Assembly (NCBI RefSeq): GCF_002138415.1
Contig: NZ_CP015612.1
Coordinates: 3,760,001-3,824,000, forward strand
Direction of reading: 5' to 3'
DNA length: 64,000 bases
Origin: Stenotrophomonas maltophilia
GTDB taxonomy: Bacteria; Pseudomonadota; Gammaproteobacteria; Xanthomonadales; Xanthomonadaceae
The position numbers and the translations under genes are program-made. A model generated the notes under the pieces. The model did not search any database. It was not told the origin of the DNA and saw nothing but the letters and a program-made list of their open reading frames with translations. Positions 15,984-26,999 of this stretch are shown here, one piece after another (the first letter of the stretch is position 1; each line of letters starts with the position of its first letter).

Positions 15984-17978
15984 ATGGACTCTTCATGGAT
16001 CGACGCCACGCTCGCGTGGATTGCCGCTCACCCCGTGTTGGCGGGTGCCGTTATCTTCCTCATCGCCTTCTGCGATGCGGTGATCATTCTCGGTGCCATC
16101 GTGCCGGCGCTGCCGCTGCTGTTCGCGGTGGGCGTGTTCATCGGCCTGGGCCAGATCTCCGGGCCGTACGCGGTGGCGGCAGCCGCCCTGGGTGCGTTCG
16201 CCGGTGACGGCATCAGTTACTGGATCGGCCGACGCTGGGGCGACCGCCTGCGCGGGATCTGGCCGTTCAGCCGCTACCCGCAGCTGCTCGACCGCGGCGA
16301 GAACCTGTTCCGCCGCAACGCATTCAAAAGCATCCTGATCGCACGCTACGTGGGCGCGATCCGCCCGTTCGTGCCGGCCATCGCCGGCATGATGAAGATG
16401 CCCGCCAGCCGCTACATGCAGGCCAGTGGTATCGCCAGCATTTCGTGGGCGGTGCTGTTCCTGGCACCGGGCTGGGTGCTTGGTGAGGCCTACGATGCGG
16501 TGGCTGCGGTGGCCGGCCGACTGGTGGTGGTGGTCGGCCTGCTGGCGGTGATCCTCGGCCTGGTCTGGGCGATCGTGCTGTACGGCTACCGCTGGTCGGC
16601 CGCGCGCATGGACAACTGGCTGGCGCGCCTGCTGGACTGGTCCAACCGCCACCCGACGCTGGGCCGCTACACCGTTGGCGTGCTGGACCCGAAGCGCCGC
16701 GAGTCGGTGCCGCTGGCGATGCTGGCGTTGATGCTGCTGGTGCTGGGCTGGGGCTGGTTCGCGTTGCTGACCGTGGTGGTCGCGCACGGTGAACCGCTGG
16801 CGATCGACCTGCTGGTGCACCAGGCCATGCTGGCCCTGCGCAACCCGCTGGCCGATTACCCGATGGCCGCGCTGGCGTCGCTGGGCGCCTGGCAGGTACT
16901 GCTGCCGGCCACTGCGGCGGCGATGGGCTACCTGATCTGGCGCCGGCGCTGGATGGCGGCCGCACATTGGCTGGCCGCGCTCGCCTTCGGCCTGGCCCTG
17001 ACCATGCTGCTCGGTGCCACCGTGGATGTGGTGCGTCCGGTCGATGCCAGCAGTGGCTTCGGCTTCCCATCGGTGTCGGTGACCATGGCCACCATCACCT
17101 TCGGCTTCTTCGCGGTGCTGATCGCCCGCGAGATGCCCGGCCGCACCCGCGTCTGGCCCTACCTGGTGTCGGGCATCGTGGTCAGCCTGATCGGCTTCTC
17201 GCGCCTGTACCTGGGCGCGCATTGGCTGAGCGATGTGATCGGCGGCATGCTGTTCGGCACGTTCTGGCTGCTGGTGCTGGGCATCGCCTACCGCCGTCGC
17301 TTCAACCGCTCGTTCTGGGTGAAGCCGGTGGCCTGGCTGTTCTATGGCGTGTTCGCGGTAGCAGCCATGTGGTACGCGCCGCGCCACATTCCTGTGAAGC
17401 TGGAGCGCTTCGAGCCGACCCTGCCGGCACCGCAGGCGATGGATGCGCAGGCCTGGTGGCAGCACGATTGGGCCACGCTGCCGGCGCGCCGCAACGAGTT
17501 CGACGACGACCAGCGCTGGCCGCTGGACGTGCAGGTGGCCGGCCCGCTGGCACCGTTGCAGACGCAGTTGGAAGCACGCGGCTGGAAGCGGCAGGAACAG
17601 GCCGGCTGGCAGCAGGCGCTGCTGATGCTGGACAAGAACACCGGCGCCGACGAACTGCCGGTGCTGCCGGCCACGCTTGAAACACGTGTGGAAGCACTGC
17701 TGATGGTGCGTCAGGGTGCGCGGCCGGATGAGCGCTACGTGCTGCGCCTGTGGCCGGCACCGGCACAGCTGCAGCCAGGCAACACGCCGTTGTGGCTGGG
17801 CAGCGCGCAGACCCTGCGCTACGAGCGCCACTTTGAGTGGATCGGCATGTGGCACCCGCTGCGCGGCGTCGACCCGGCGTTGAACGCGGTGAAGGACGCC
17901 GTGCAGGATCTGCCGCAGCGCGAAGACGTGCACAGCGAAACCGGGCTGCCGGTGCTACGGCTGAAGACCACGCCGTGA
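15984..17978 (+). CDS. DedA - PAP2-like - LssY-C fusion membrane protein
   Basis: A 664-residue multi-domain membrane protein. Residues 20-170 are a DedA/VTT domain (ARYVGAIRPFVPAIAGM motif, typical of undecaprenyl-phosphate or lipid scramblases). About 245-440 is a PAP2-type membrane domain, and 480-660 a soluble LssY C-terminal domain. The PAP2 site is degenerate: motif 1 has Gly at 344 instead of Lys, motif 2 reads FPSVSV instead of PSGH, and only motif 3 (SRLYLGAHWLSD, 406-417) is intact. The ATG at 15984 follows a TATAAT closely. Confidence 0.87.
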   Translation: MDSSWIDATLAWIAAHPVLAGAVIFLIAFCDAVIILGAIVPALPLLFAVGVFIGLGQISGPYAVAAAALGAFAGDGISYWIGRRWGDRLRGIWPFSRYPQLLDRGENLFRRNAFKSILIARYVGAIRPFVPAIAGMMKMPASRYMQASGIASISWAVLFLAPGWVLGEAYDAVAAVAGRLVVVVGLLAVILGLVWAIVLYGYRWSAARMDNWLARLLDWSNRHPTLGRYTVGVLDPKRRESVPLAMLALMLLVLGWGWFALLTVVVAHGEPLAIDLLVHQAMLALRNPLADYPMAALASLGAWQVLLPATAAAMGYLIWRRRWMAAAHWLAALAFGLALTMLLGATVDVVRPVDASSGFGFPSVSVTMATITFGFFAVLIAREMPGRTRVWPYLVSGIVVSLIGFSRLYLGAHWLSDVIGGMLFGTFWLLVLGIAYRRRFNRSFWVKPVAWLFYGVFAVAAMWYAPRHIPVKLERFEPTLPAPQAMDAQAWWQHDWATLPARRNEFDDDQRWPLDVQVAGPLAPLQTQLEARGWKRQEQAGWQQALLMLDKNTGADELPVLPATLETRVEALLMVRQGARPDERYVLRLWPAPAQLQPGNTPLWLGSAQTLRYERHFEWIGMWHPLRGVDPALNAVKDAVQDLPQREDVHSETGLPVLRLKTTP

Positions 17979-18071
17979 TAGAGCCGCCGGGCATGGCCCG
18001 GCGGGCAGATCCACGCCATGCGTGGATTGCATTCCACCCATGCCCCAGCGTGTGCACCCAAGGTGCACACC
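17979..18071. repeat. Cluster of three palindromes
   Basis: A GCCGGGCATGGCCCGGC palindrome (17979-18006), a GATCCACGCCATGCGTGGAT palindrome (18006-18029) and a GTGTGCACCC/GGTGCACAC unit (18050-18071) in the convergent gap. Confidence 0.7.
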
Positions 18072-18087
18072 CACCCGAGGCAGGCTG

Positions 18088-18666
18088 CTACGGCATCCAG
18101 CCCAGCAACTGCTGCAGGCGCTGGTGCGGGTCATCCATCTGCAGCAGCTGCAGGCGCTGCTGCTCGCTCAGCGGCAGCAGCTCGGCCAGCCGCCAGCCGA
18201 CCCAGCTGGCCTGGTCCAGCAGCGCCGGATTGGCCGGCGCATAGGCCTCGCCGGCCTGTTCGATGATGTGCCCCAGCACCGTGGCCAGCAGCGCATGCTG
18301 CGGCCGCAGTTCATCGTCCGGGTCTTCCTCGCACCAGCGCACGTCGGCCACCACCAGGCCGTTGTCGCGCACGCGGGTGCGCTCGACGTGGAAGCGGCGG
18401 GTGCCGCGCAGGCGCAGTTGCAGCACGCCGTCGGCGCCGACATCGAAGTCTTCGATGCGTACCTGCACGCCATACGCCGCCGGTGTCGCCGGAGCTCCCA
18501 CTTCCTGGCCGTCGAGGATCAGGCAGACACCAAAGCCCTCACCACTGCGGCCGCTGTCGCGGACCAGATCCAGGTAGCGGCGTTCGAACACGCGCAGGCC
18601 CACCGCCGCACCCGGCACCAGCGTGGTGTGCAGTGGAAACAGCGGCAGCGACCCGTCGACGCTCAT
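18088..18666 (-). CDS. LON substrate-binding domain protein
   Basis: A 192-residue stand-alone LON N-terminal domain. It begins LPLFPLHTTLVPGAAVGLRV and FERRYLDLV, the classical motifs of the Lon protease substrate-binding domain, without ATPase or protease parts. Such proteins are widespread in proteobacteria and have no assigned activity; a role in binding peptides is inferred from the domain. Its ATG overlaps the mpl stop (ATGA at 18663-18666), so it is translated with mpl. Confidence 0.88.
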   Translation of the reverse strand: MSVDGSLPLFPLHTTLVPGAAVGLRVFERRYLDLVRDSGRSGEGFGVCLILDGQEVGAPATPAAYGVQVRIEDFDVGADGVLQLRLRGTRRFHVERTRVRDNGLVVADVRWCEEDPDDELRPQHALLATVLGHIIEQAGEAYAPANPALLDQASWVGWRLAELLPLSEQQRLQLLQMDDPHQRLQQLLGWMP

Positions 18667-20027
18667 CGGGCCTGCAGCGCGGCAAGGAAGCGGCGCGGTG
18701 CGCCGTCGAAACCACCGTTGGACATGAACACCACGTGGTCACCACTGCGCGCGCTGGCCTGCAATTGCGCCAGCAGCGCGTCGGTATCGGGCACGGCGTG
18801 CGCTTGGCCACGCACTGCGGCGATCACCGCAGCAGCATCCCAAGCCAGTTCCGGGCGATGCAGGAACACCACTTCATCGGCCAGCGCCAGCGACGGTGCC
18901 AGCGCCTGCGCATGTGCGCCCAGCCGCATCGAGTTGCTGCGGGGTTCCATCGCGACCACGATGCGCGCATCGCCCACCTTGGCACGCAGGCCTTCCAGCG
19001 TGGTGGCGATTGCGGTCGGGTGGTGGGCGAAATCGTCGTAGATGGTGATGCCGTCATGGTGGCCGATCACTTCCATGCGGCGCTTGACGCTGCGGAAGCG
19101 CGCCAGTGCCGGGATCACCTCGGCCGGCGCCACGCCCACCGCATGTGCGGCAGCCAACGCGGCCAGGCCGTTGAGCACGTTGTGGCGGCCCAGCAGCGAC
19201 CACTGCACATCGCCCAGCGCCTGCCCACGATGGTGCACGCGGAACGCGCTGCCATCGGCGGCCAGCAGCTCGGCATGCCATTCCAGCGACGGATCGAATC
19301 CGAAGCGCTCGACCGGGGTCCAGCAGCCCATCGCCAGCACCTCGGCCAGATGCTGATCCTCGCCGTTGACGATCAGTCGGCCACGTGCCGGCACCGTGCG
19401 CACCAGGTGGTGGAACTGGCGCTGGATCGCGGCCACGTCCGGGAAGATGTCGGCGTGGTCGTATTCAAGGTTGTTGAGGATGGCAACCAGCGGCCGGTAG
19501 TGCACGAACTTGCTGCGCTTGTCGAAGAAGGCGGTGTCGTACTCGTCGGCCTCGACCACGAACTCGCGGCCCTGGCCCAGGCGGGCGGAGACGCCGAAAT
19601 CCTCGGCGACGCCGCCGATCAGGAAACCGGGCGAACGACCGGCGCTTTCCAGCAGCCAGGTGAGGATGGTGGTGGTGGTGGTCTTGCCGTGGGTACCGGC
19701 CACGGCCAGGGTGTCGCGGCCCGGCAGCACCTGTTCGGACAGCCACTGGGCGCCGGAGATGTAGCGCTGGCCGGCATCGAGCACGGCCTCCACGGCTGGG
19801 TTGCCGCGCGAGAGCGCGTTGCCGATCACCACCTCGTCGGTGCCGGCCGGCACGCTGTCGGCGCGGTAACCCTGGTCCAGGGTGATGCCCAACTGTTCGA
19901 GCTGGGTCGACATCGGCGGGTAGATGGCCTGGTCGCTGCCGCTGACCGTATGGCCCAGTTCCCGCGCCAGGGCGGCCACGCCACCCATGAAGGTGCCGGC
20001 GATTGCAAGGATATGTACGCTGCTCAT
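18663..20027 (-). CDS. mpl: UDP-N-acetylmuramate:L-Ala-gamma-D-Glu-meso-DAP ligase
   Basis: A 454-residue Mur ligase family protein that reattaches the recycled tripeptide to UDP-MurNAc in peptidoglycan recycling. It shows the N-terminal Rossmann-like VHILAIAGTFMGGVAALARE, the P-loop GTHGKTTTTTILTWLLE (about 108-124), the EADEYDTAFFDKRSKFVHY motif specific for Mpl, and YDDFAHHPTAI in the C-terminal domain. The ATG at 20027 gives the family length (about 457). It is coupled to the LON-domain gene. Confidence 0.95.
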   Translation of the reverse strand: MSSVHILAIAGTFMGGVAALARELGHTVSGSDQAIYPPMSTQLEQLGITLDQGYRADSVPAGTDEVVIGNALSRGNPAVEAVLDAGQRYISGAQWLSEQVLPGRDTLAVAGTHGKTTTTTILTWLLESAGRSPGFLIGGVAEDFGVSARLGQGREFVVEADEYDTAFFDKRSKFVHYRPLVAILNNLEYDHADIFPDVAAIQRQFHHLVRTVPARGRLIVNGEDQHLAEVLAMGCWTPVERFGFDPSLEWHAELLAADGSAFRVHHRGQALGDVQWSLLGRHNVLNGLAALAAAHAVGVAPAEVIPALARFRSVKRRMEVIGHHDGITIYDDFAHHPTAIATTLEGLRAKVGDARIVVAMEPRSNSMRLGAHAQALAPSLALADEVVFLHRPELAWDAAAVIAAVRGQAHAVPDTDALLAQLQASARSGDHVVFMSNGGFDGAPRRFLAALQAR

Positions 20028-20355
20028 GACCGAGGATTGTGACCGATGACGGCTGTATAGGGCCAATGTCCGATCCGGGGTAAGACAAGTCCTACACAGG
20101 ATGTGAGAAAACTCCAATCATCTGTCAGGGAAATCCCGATAGCGATGTTCTGTGAACCCGGACACAATTCGAACTGCCAGCCGCAGTACCCGAACCGGTC
20201 CTACTCCCCAAGAGGCCATCCCCAAGGGAGCTCATGCTGCGGGGCCCTGAGCAAGCCCTCTGCTGGCGCCTATCAAACGACACAGGCCTGGTCCTCGCGG
20301 ACCAGGCCTGTCTTTTTTTCGCCCGAAGGGCCGGCAGTGCACCGGCCCTGCAGGA
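20028..20355. other. Gene-free spacer, possible small RNA on the plus strand
   Basis: A 328-bp spacer between the divergently read mpl upstream region and the adk 3' end holds no supported gene. It contains an orphan plus-strand terminator at 20282-20319 that no annotated plus-strand gene uses, and C-rich runs (CTACTCCCC, CATCCCC) near 20200-20230. This is compatible with a small RNA, but no clear promoter is visible. Confidence 0.4.
20282..20319 (+). terminator. Orphan rho-independent terminator
   Basis: A 13-bp stem (ACAGGCCTGGTCC with GGACCAGGCCTGT) with a 4-base loop, followed by a seven-T run. It is on the plus strand, while both neighbouring genes are on the minus strand. On the minus strand it lies upstream of mpl and just after the adk stop, where it could also serve adk weakly. 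Confidence 0.8.
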
Positions 20356-20919
20356 TCACCCCTTGATCGCCGCCAGGATGCGGGCTTCGATCTCGTCCAG
20401 CTCGCCGACGCCATCGACGCGGGCCAGGGTGCCGCGGCCAGCGTAGAAGTCGACCACCGGGGCGGTCTGGTCGTTGTAGACCTGCAGGCGCTGGCGCACC
20501 GCTTCCGGCGTGTCATCGGCGCGGCCCTGCTCCTTGGCACGACCGGCGATGCGCTCGACCAGCAGCTCGGTGGCCACGTCCAGCTGCACCACGGCATCCA
20601 GCGGCTGACCGATCTTGGCCAGCAGGCCATCCATCGCATTGGCCTGGGCCACATTGCGCGGGTAACCATCGAGGATGAAGCCCTTGGCGACGTCGGCCTG
20701 GGTCAGGCGCGACTCCAGCATGCCCAGCAGGATGTCGTCCGACACCAGGTTGCCGGCATCCATCACCGTCTTGGCCTGCTTGCCCAGCTCCGTGCCCGCG
20801 GCGATTTCCGCGCGCAGCATGTCACCGGTCGAAATGTGGGCGATACCCAGCTTTTCCTTCAGGCGCGTCGCCTGTGTCCCCTTGCCCGAACCGGGCGGTC
20901 CCAACAGAACCAATCGCAT
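20356..20919 (-). CDS. adk: Adenylate kinase
   Basis: A 187-residue adenylate kinase interconverting ATP + AMP and 2 ADP. P-loop GPPGSGKGTQ (residues 7-16), AMP site STGDMLRAE, and FILDGYPRN are all present. It is the short form: the roughly 27-residue LID insertion of E. coli Adk is absent, which explains the length of 187 rather than 214. The ATG at 20919 starts directly with MRLVLLGPPG. It is divergent from the PPi-phosphofructokinase gene. Confidence 0.96.
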   Translation of the reverse strand: MRLVLLGPPGSGKGTQATRLKEKLGIAHISTGDMLRAEIAAGTELGKQAKTVMDAGNLVSDDILLGMLESRLTQADVAKGFILDGYPRNVAQANAMDGLLAKIGQPLDAVVQLDVATELLVERIAGRAKEQGRADDTPEAVRQRLQVYNDQTAPVVDFYAGRGTLARVDGVGELDEIEARILAAIKG

Positions 20920-21055
20920 TGACCTGACTCCAACGTGTTGAAAACAAAGAAGGTTCGCGTCCCGGACGGACCGGTATCGCTGCACCGCAATAGCGCCACT
21001 TTACCGCATCCGGGTAATGTCCCTGCAATGTCCCCTCCCCCGAGCAGGTAGAAGC

Positions 21056-22312
21056 ATGCGCAACGGTACTCTCCTTTATGCCCAGTCCGGCGGTGTCACC
21101 GCCGTCATCAACGCCACGGCGGCAGCGGTGATCGAGCAGGCCCGGGCCAAGGGCATCAAGGTCCTGGCCGCCCGCAACGGCATCCTCGGCGCGCTGCGCG
21201 AGGAACTGATCGACACCAGCAAGGAGAGCGCTGCGGCCATCCGCGCGCTGGCCCATACCCCGGGCGGCGCCTTCGGCTCGTGCCGGGTCAAGCTGAAATC
21301 GCTGGACGCTGACCGTGCACGTTACGACCGCCTGCTGCAGGTGCTGCGCGCACATGACGTGCGCTGGTTCCTCTACAACGGCGGCAACGACTCGGCCGAT
21401 ACCGCGCTGAAGGTCTCGCAGCTGGCCAAGGCCTCCGGCTACGACCTGACCTGCATCGGCGTGCCCAAGACCATCGACAACGATCTGGCGGTGACCGACA
21501 CCTGCCCCGGCTTCGGCTCGGCGGCCAAGTACACCGCCGTGTCGGTGCGCGAAGCGGCGCTGGACGTGGCGGCGATGGCCGAGACCTCCACCCGCGTCTT
21601 CATCTACGAGGCCATGGGCCGCCACGCCGGCTGGCTGGCCGCGGCCGCCGGCCTGGCCGGCAACGGCGATGACGAAGCGCCGCACATCATCCTGCTGCCC
21701 GAACGCGCCTATGACGAGGCGGTGTTCCTGGCCAAGGTCAAGGCCGTGGTCGACCGCGTCGGCTACTGCGTGGTGGTAGCGTCGGAAGGTATCGCGACCG
21801 CCGATGGCCGCTTCGTCGCCGACGCGGGTGGTGGCAAGGATTCGTTCGGGCACTCGCAGCTGGGCGGCGTGGCCGGGCATCTGGCTGGCCGGGTCAAGGA
21901 CCAACTGGGCCTGAAGGTGCATTGGGCGCTGCCCGATTATCTGCAGCGCTCGGCCCGCCACCTGGCCAGCAAGACCGACTGGGAGCAGGCGCAAGCGGTG
22001 GGCAAGGCCGCCGTGCAGCTGGCGCTGAAGGGCCAGAACGGGGTGATGCCGGTGATCGTGCGCAGCAGCGATGCGCCGTACCGCTGGAAGATCGAAGCGG
22101 CGCCGCTGTCGAAGATCGCCAACCACGAGAAGAAGATGCCGGCCGGCTTCATCCGCCGCGACGGCTTCGGCATCACCGCCAAGGCGCGAGCCTACCTGTC
22201 GCCGCTGATCAAGGGCGAAGCCCCGCTGCCGTATGGCACCGATGGCCTGCCCAGGTACGTCACCCTGAAGAACGTGGCGGTGAAGCAGAAGCTGCCGGCC
22301 TTCGAGGGCTGA
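21056..22312 (+). CDS. Pyrophosphate-dependent 6-phosphofructokinase
   Basis: A 418-residue group II/PPi-type phosphofructokinase, reversible and using PPi instead of ATP. Visible features are YNGGNDSADTALKVSQLAK (the GGND signature marks PPi-type enzymes), the catalytic TIDND in GVPKTIDNDLAVTDTCPGFG, and MGRHAGWLAAA. It replaces ATP-PFK in xanthomonads and links glycolytic flux to pyrophosphate; hppA and ppa are nearby. The ATG at 21056 begins MRNGTLLYAQSGG. Confidence 0.93.
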   Translation: MRNGTLLYAQSGGVTAVINATAAAVIEQARAKGIKVLAARNGILGALREELIDTSKESAAAIRALAHTPGGAFGSCRVKLKSLDADRARYDRLLQVLRAHDVRWFLYNGGNDSADTALKVSQLAKASGYDLTCIGVPKTIDNDLAVTDTCPGFGSAAKYTAVSVREAALDVAAMAETSTRVFIYEAMGRHAGWLAAAAGLAGNGDDEAPHIILLPERAYDEAVFLAKVKAVVDRVGYCVVVASEGIATADGRFVADAGGGKDSFGHSQLGGVAGHLAGRVKDQLGLKVHWALPDYLQRSARHLASKTDWEQAQAVGKAAVQLALKGQNGVMPVIVRSSDAPYRWKIEAAPLSKIANHEKKMPAGFIRRDGFGITAKARAYLSPLIKGEAPLPYGTDGLPRYVTLKNVAVKQKLPAFEG

Positions 22313-22316
22313 GCCG

Positions 22317-22414
22317 AAAAAGGGGACGGAGGGGATTAAGTCGCATCTGCCCCTCCGTCATCTCCTACAGCGTCAGCAGTGGGTCGGATACGACTTAATC
22401 CCCTCCGTCCCCTT
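22317..22414. repeat. AAAAAGGGGACGGAGGGG palindrome, copy B
   Basis: The 24-bp arm 22320-22343 is the exact reverse complement of 22391-22414; 47 bases separate the arms. The arm sequence equals the outer part of the 66-bp palindrome at 7313-7378. It begins a few bases after the phosphofructokinase stop. Confidence 0.85.
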
Positions 22415-22430
22415 CTAGTGGAGGCACACC

Positions 22431-22820
22431 ATGGCATTGCGTGTTGTTCGACTGGGTACGCCGCGCGCTCCCGGCGAGGGCCTGCGTATCGGTACCGTGC
22501 GGCGACCACCGCGCGGCGTACCACGCAGCGAATTCGCGACTCAGGACTGGTACGACGTCTGGTTCCCGACCCTGTCACCCAGTGCGGAACTGGTGAAGCG
22601 GGCGCACGAGGCGAAGACGGCCGCCGACTGGAATGCGTTCTTCCGCCACTACAAGGCCGAGATGAAGGCGCCGGATGCGGCCCACGCGCTGGACCTGCTG
22701 GCCGCGATGTCACGGCACAGCGACATCAGCGTGGGGTGCTACTGCGAGGATGAGGCGCATTGCCATCGCAAGGCCCTGCGCGAGCTGCTGGTGACGCGCG
22801 GGGCGACGCTGGCGGAGTGA
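22431..22820 (+). CDS. DUF488 family protein (YeaO-like)
   Basis: A 129-residue DUF488-type protein. It carries the N-terminal VRLGTPRAPGEGLRIGTVRR and the terminal signature VGCYCEDEAHCHRKALRELL, whose Cys/His spacing is characteristic of the family. There is no signal peptide. The function is unknown; homologues are small cytosolic proteins. It begins 16 bases after the palindrome arm. Confidence 0.85.
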   Translation: MALRVVRLGTPRAPGEGLRIGTVRRPPRGVPRSEFATQDWYDVWFPTLSPSAELVKRAHEAKTAADWNAFFRHYKAEMKAPDAAHALDLLAAMSRHSDISVGCYCEDEAHCHRKALRELLVTRGATLAE

Positions 22821-22830
22821 TGATTGCAGG

Positions 22831-22854
22831 GTTGCCGGCCAGTGGCCGGCACTA
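22831..22854. repeat. Small GCCGGCC..GGCCGGC palindrome
   Basis: Second copy of the short palindrome seen at 10917-10936, in the convergent gap after the DUF488 gene. Confidence 0.6.
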
Positions 22855-22892
22855 CCCGTGGATGACCGCGTGGGTACACCGCCCACGCAATT

Positions 22893-23396
22893 TCAATTGC
22901 AGGCCTTGCCTTCCATCTGCAGCTGCGCGGCGAACATCGTCACCTGCGGAATCTGGCCGGCTGCGGCCTGCTTCTTCGCCTCTTCCAGATAGATGCGCGA
23001 CTGGCCCTGACCGTCCAGCTCGACCTTGTTGCTCGACGGCAGGCGCCACACGCGCACCACGGCCTGCTGTGCCGGGCACGCGGCGCTGGGCACGCGGATC
23101 ACATCATTGAGCTTCCAGCCCTTGTCGGCACTCGGCTGCGCCTTGGCATAGTCGACGAAGCGCGCGCGCGGCTGGCACTGCTCGCTGGTCCGCACCGGCG
23201 CGAAGCGATACGGCTCGGCCGCCTGACCGGTGAAGGCACCTTCCAGGCGCGCGCAGGCCTCGGGGATCTGGCGCAGGGTGTGCACCGCGCCCACTGCCTG
23301 GGGGGCACCCACGGCGCGCTGCAGCTCCGGGGTTTCCGCGGCGAGTGCCGGTACAGCCGGGACCAGGGCGGCAAGCATCAACAGGGACAGGCGCAT
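22893..23396 (-). CDS. Hypothetical secreted protein
   Basis: A 167-residue protein with a clear Sec signal peptide ([20 protein letters not shown], cleavage near residue 20). The mature part has four scattered cysteines (EACARLE, SEQCQPR, SAACPAQ, KACN) that could form two disulfides in the periplasm. I do not recognise the family. It is monocistronic. Confidence 0.72.
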   Translation of the reverse strand: MRLSLLMLAALVPAVPALAAETPELQRAVGAPQAVGAVHTLRQIPEACARLEGAFTGQAAEPYRFAPVRTSEQCQPRARFVDYAKAQPSADKGWKLNDVIRVPSAACPAQQAVVRVWRLPSSNKVELDGQGQSRIYLEEAKKQAAAGQIPQVTMFAAQLQMEGKACN

Positions 23397-23742
23397 GGGG
23401 AATCTCCTACGGGACTGTGCGCAGGCTTGCAGAGGTTGGCTTAACGGGGTGCAAAGGCTCTGCGGCTCTCAAAGCATGCCCATGGACCGGCGGCGGGTTC
23501 CGCGCGCATGGCGATGCGTTCATCTGGAGGGCGCCCACGGATCATGCGGCGCGGCATGGCCCGGCGCTACCATCCGGGCGCAGGTGCACGCATACTGCGG
23601 GCACCAGGGAATGCTGAACACCGCCATACGTCGGACGACCGCCAAGGTCGGTACGGGTTGGTTCCAGGCTGCAGCCCGTCGTCCCCCTCGTGGTGCCGTT
23701 CATCGCCACTGGGTGCCTACATCCATTCTGCGGAGGGGTCTA
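23397..23742. other. Gene-free spacer upstream of hppA
   Basis: A 346-bp divergent spacer. It contains half of a GCCGGGC-type REP (GCATGGCCCGGCGCTACC, 23554-23573) and otherwise nothing I can support. It must hold promoters for both flanking genes; no consensus boxes stand out. Confidence 0.5.
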
Positions 23743-25766
<2,024 letters not shown>

Positions 25767-25770
<4 letters not shown>

Positions 25771-25840
25771 ATCCACGCCATGCGTGGATGGCAGGCTTGG
25801 CGGGGTCGGAGCGCTTTCCTGCGGTAGGGGATCCGACCCC
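25767..25840. repeat. GTAG REP and GGGGTC..GACCCC palindrome
   Basis: A SMAG-type palindrome overlapping the hppA stop (25767-25790) is followed by the second copy of the GGGGTCGGA..ATCCGACCCC palindrome (25802-25840), between convergent hppA and tonB. Confidence 0.75.
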
Positions 25841-25848
25841 GATGGCGG

Positions 25849-26568
25849 TCACCGCCCGCGCAGGAAGAAGGACACCGGCACCATCACTTCCACCGGGTCG
25901 CCGGCCACTTCGGCCGGCGGCGCCGGTACCGGACCGGCGCGCTGTACTGTGTCCAGCGTCTCCTGGTCAAGCAGCTCAAAACCACTGCTGCGACCCAGTT
26001 TCAACCCCGAGACCGCGCCATCGCGGGCAACCGCAAAGCGCACGTAGACCACGCCCTGCTGGCGCAGCCGCTCGGCCTGGCGCGGATAGCGTCGATGCTT
26101 CTGCAGATGCCCGAGCAGGCGCCCTTCCCAGGTCGCCTCGGCACGACTGCGTTCGCCCGCCGTGGTCTGCGGTGCGGTGTAGCGTGCGGCCGCGTCGGCC
26201 GCCACCTGCGGCGGTGCGCTGGTCTGCGCGACATTGGCCTCGGCGGTGTCCGGCGAGGGCATCGGCTCCGGCATGCGCGGCGGTGGCAGGTCGCCCTGCA
26301 GCTGCACCGGCGCCTTCGGTTGCTCGCGCAGGGCCGGCTTCGGCGCCTGCCGCTGCTGTTGCTGCTGCAGCGGGCCGGTCGCAACCTCGCGCGGCGGCAC
26401 CGGCGGTGCCTGCGCCATCGGCGCCAGTTCCAGCATCAGCGCAGCGGGCGGCGCCGTCGTAGCCAGCACCGGTGCGCGCGTCGCCCACCAGCAGGCCGCG
26501 CCGATCAACAACGCATGCACCAGCAGCACGATCGCCAGGCTGGTCGCCCAGCGCCGCAGTCCACTCAT
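25849..26568 (-). CDS. tonB: TonB family energy transducer
   Basis: A 239-residue TonB. There is one N-terminal signal anchor ([20 protein letters not shown], residues 9-28), a long Pro/Gln/Ala-rich periplasmic linker, and a C-terminal TonB domain starting [20 protein letters not shown]. It transmits the ExbBD proton-driven energy to outer-membrane receptors. It lies last in an exbB-exbD-tonB cluster, overlapping exbD by four bases, next to a heme oxygenase and opposite a STN-type receptor. Confidence 0.92.
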   Translation of the reverse strand: MSGLRRWATSLAIVLLVHALLIGAACWWATRAPVLATTAPPAALMLELAPMAQAPPVPPREVATGPLQQQQQRQAPKPALREQPKAPVQLQGDLPPPRMPEPMPSPDTAEANVAQTSAPPQVAADAAARYTAPQTTAGERSRAEATWEGRLLGHLQKHRRYPRQAERLRQQGVVYVRFAVARDGAVSGLKLGRSSGFELLDQETLDTVQRAGPVPAPPAEVAGDPVEVMVPVSFFLRGR

Positions 26569-26990
26569 CGTGCGCCCTGCTCCAGGCCAACCAGCGCCAC
26601 CTTCAGATAGCCGGCCGCTCGCAGCGCATCCAGCGTGGCCATCAGTTCGCCGTAGGGCACGTGGGTATCGGCGCGCAGGAAGATGCGCTGGGTGGTGTCA
26701 CTGTGGGTGGCCGCCTGCAATGCAGGCGCCAGCCCGTCGCCCGCCACGGCCTGTTCGCCAACGCGCAGCGACAGATCGGCCTGCACGGTCACGTACACCG
26801 GTGCCTGTTCCGGCGGCGTGGCGCTGGCGCTGCTGGCCGGCAGCTGCACCGGCACTGACACGGTGGCCAGCGGTGCAGCCACCATGAAAATGATCAGCAG
26901 CACCAGCATCACGTCGATGAAGGGCGTGACGTTGATCTCGTGCGCTTCTTCGGGCGTATCTTCGCGGTCCGACGCGGTCCTGATCGCCAT
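26565..26990 (-). CDS. exbD: Biopolymer transport protein ExbD
   Basis: A 141-residue ExbD with a single transmembrane helix (residues 26-46) containing the proton-path Asp in INVTPFIDVMLVLLIIFMVA, and a periplasmic domain ending RAAGYLKVALVGLEQG. It partners ExbB in the TonB motor. It starts 9 bases after exbB and overlaps tonB by four bases. Confidence 0.95.
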   Translation of the reverse strand: MAIRTASDREDTPEEAHEINVTPFIDVMLVLLIIFMVAAPLATVSVPVQLPASSASATPPEQAPVYVTVQADLSLRVGEQAVAGDGLAPALQAATHSDTTQRIFLRADTHVPYGELMATLDALRAAGYLKVALVGLEQGAR

Positions 26991-26999
26991 CGTCGCGCC

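Noticed and set aside
15993-17933. 646-codon antisense frame opposite the DedA-PAP2 gene
   Set aside because: His/Gln-rich shadow of a membrane protein gene with no motif or ribosome site.
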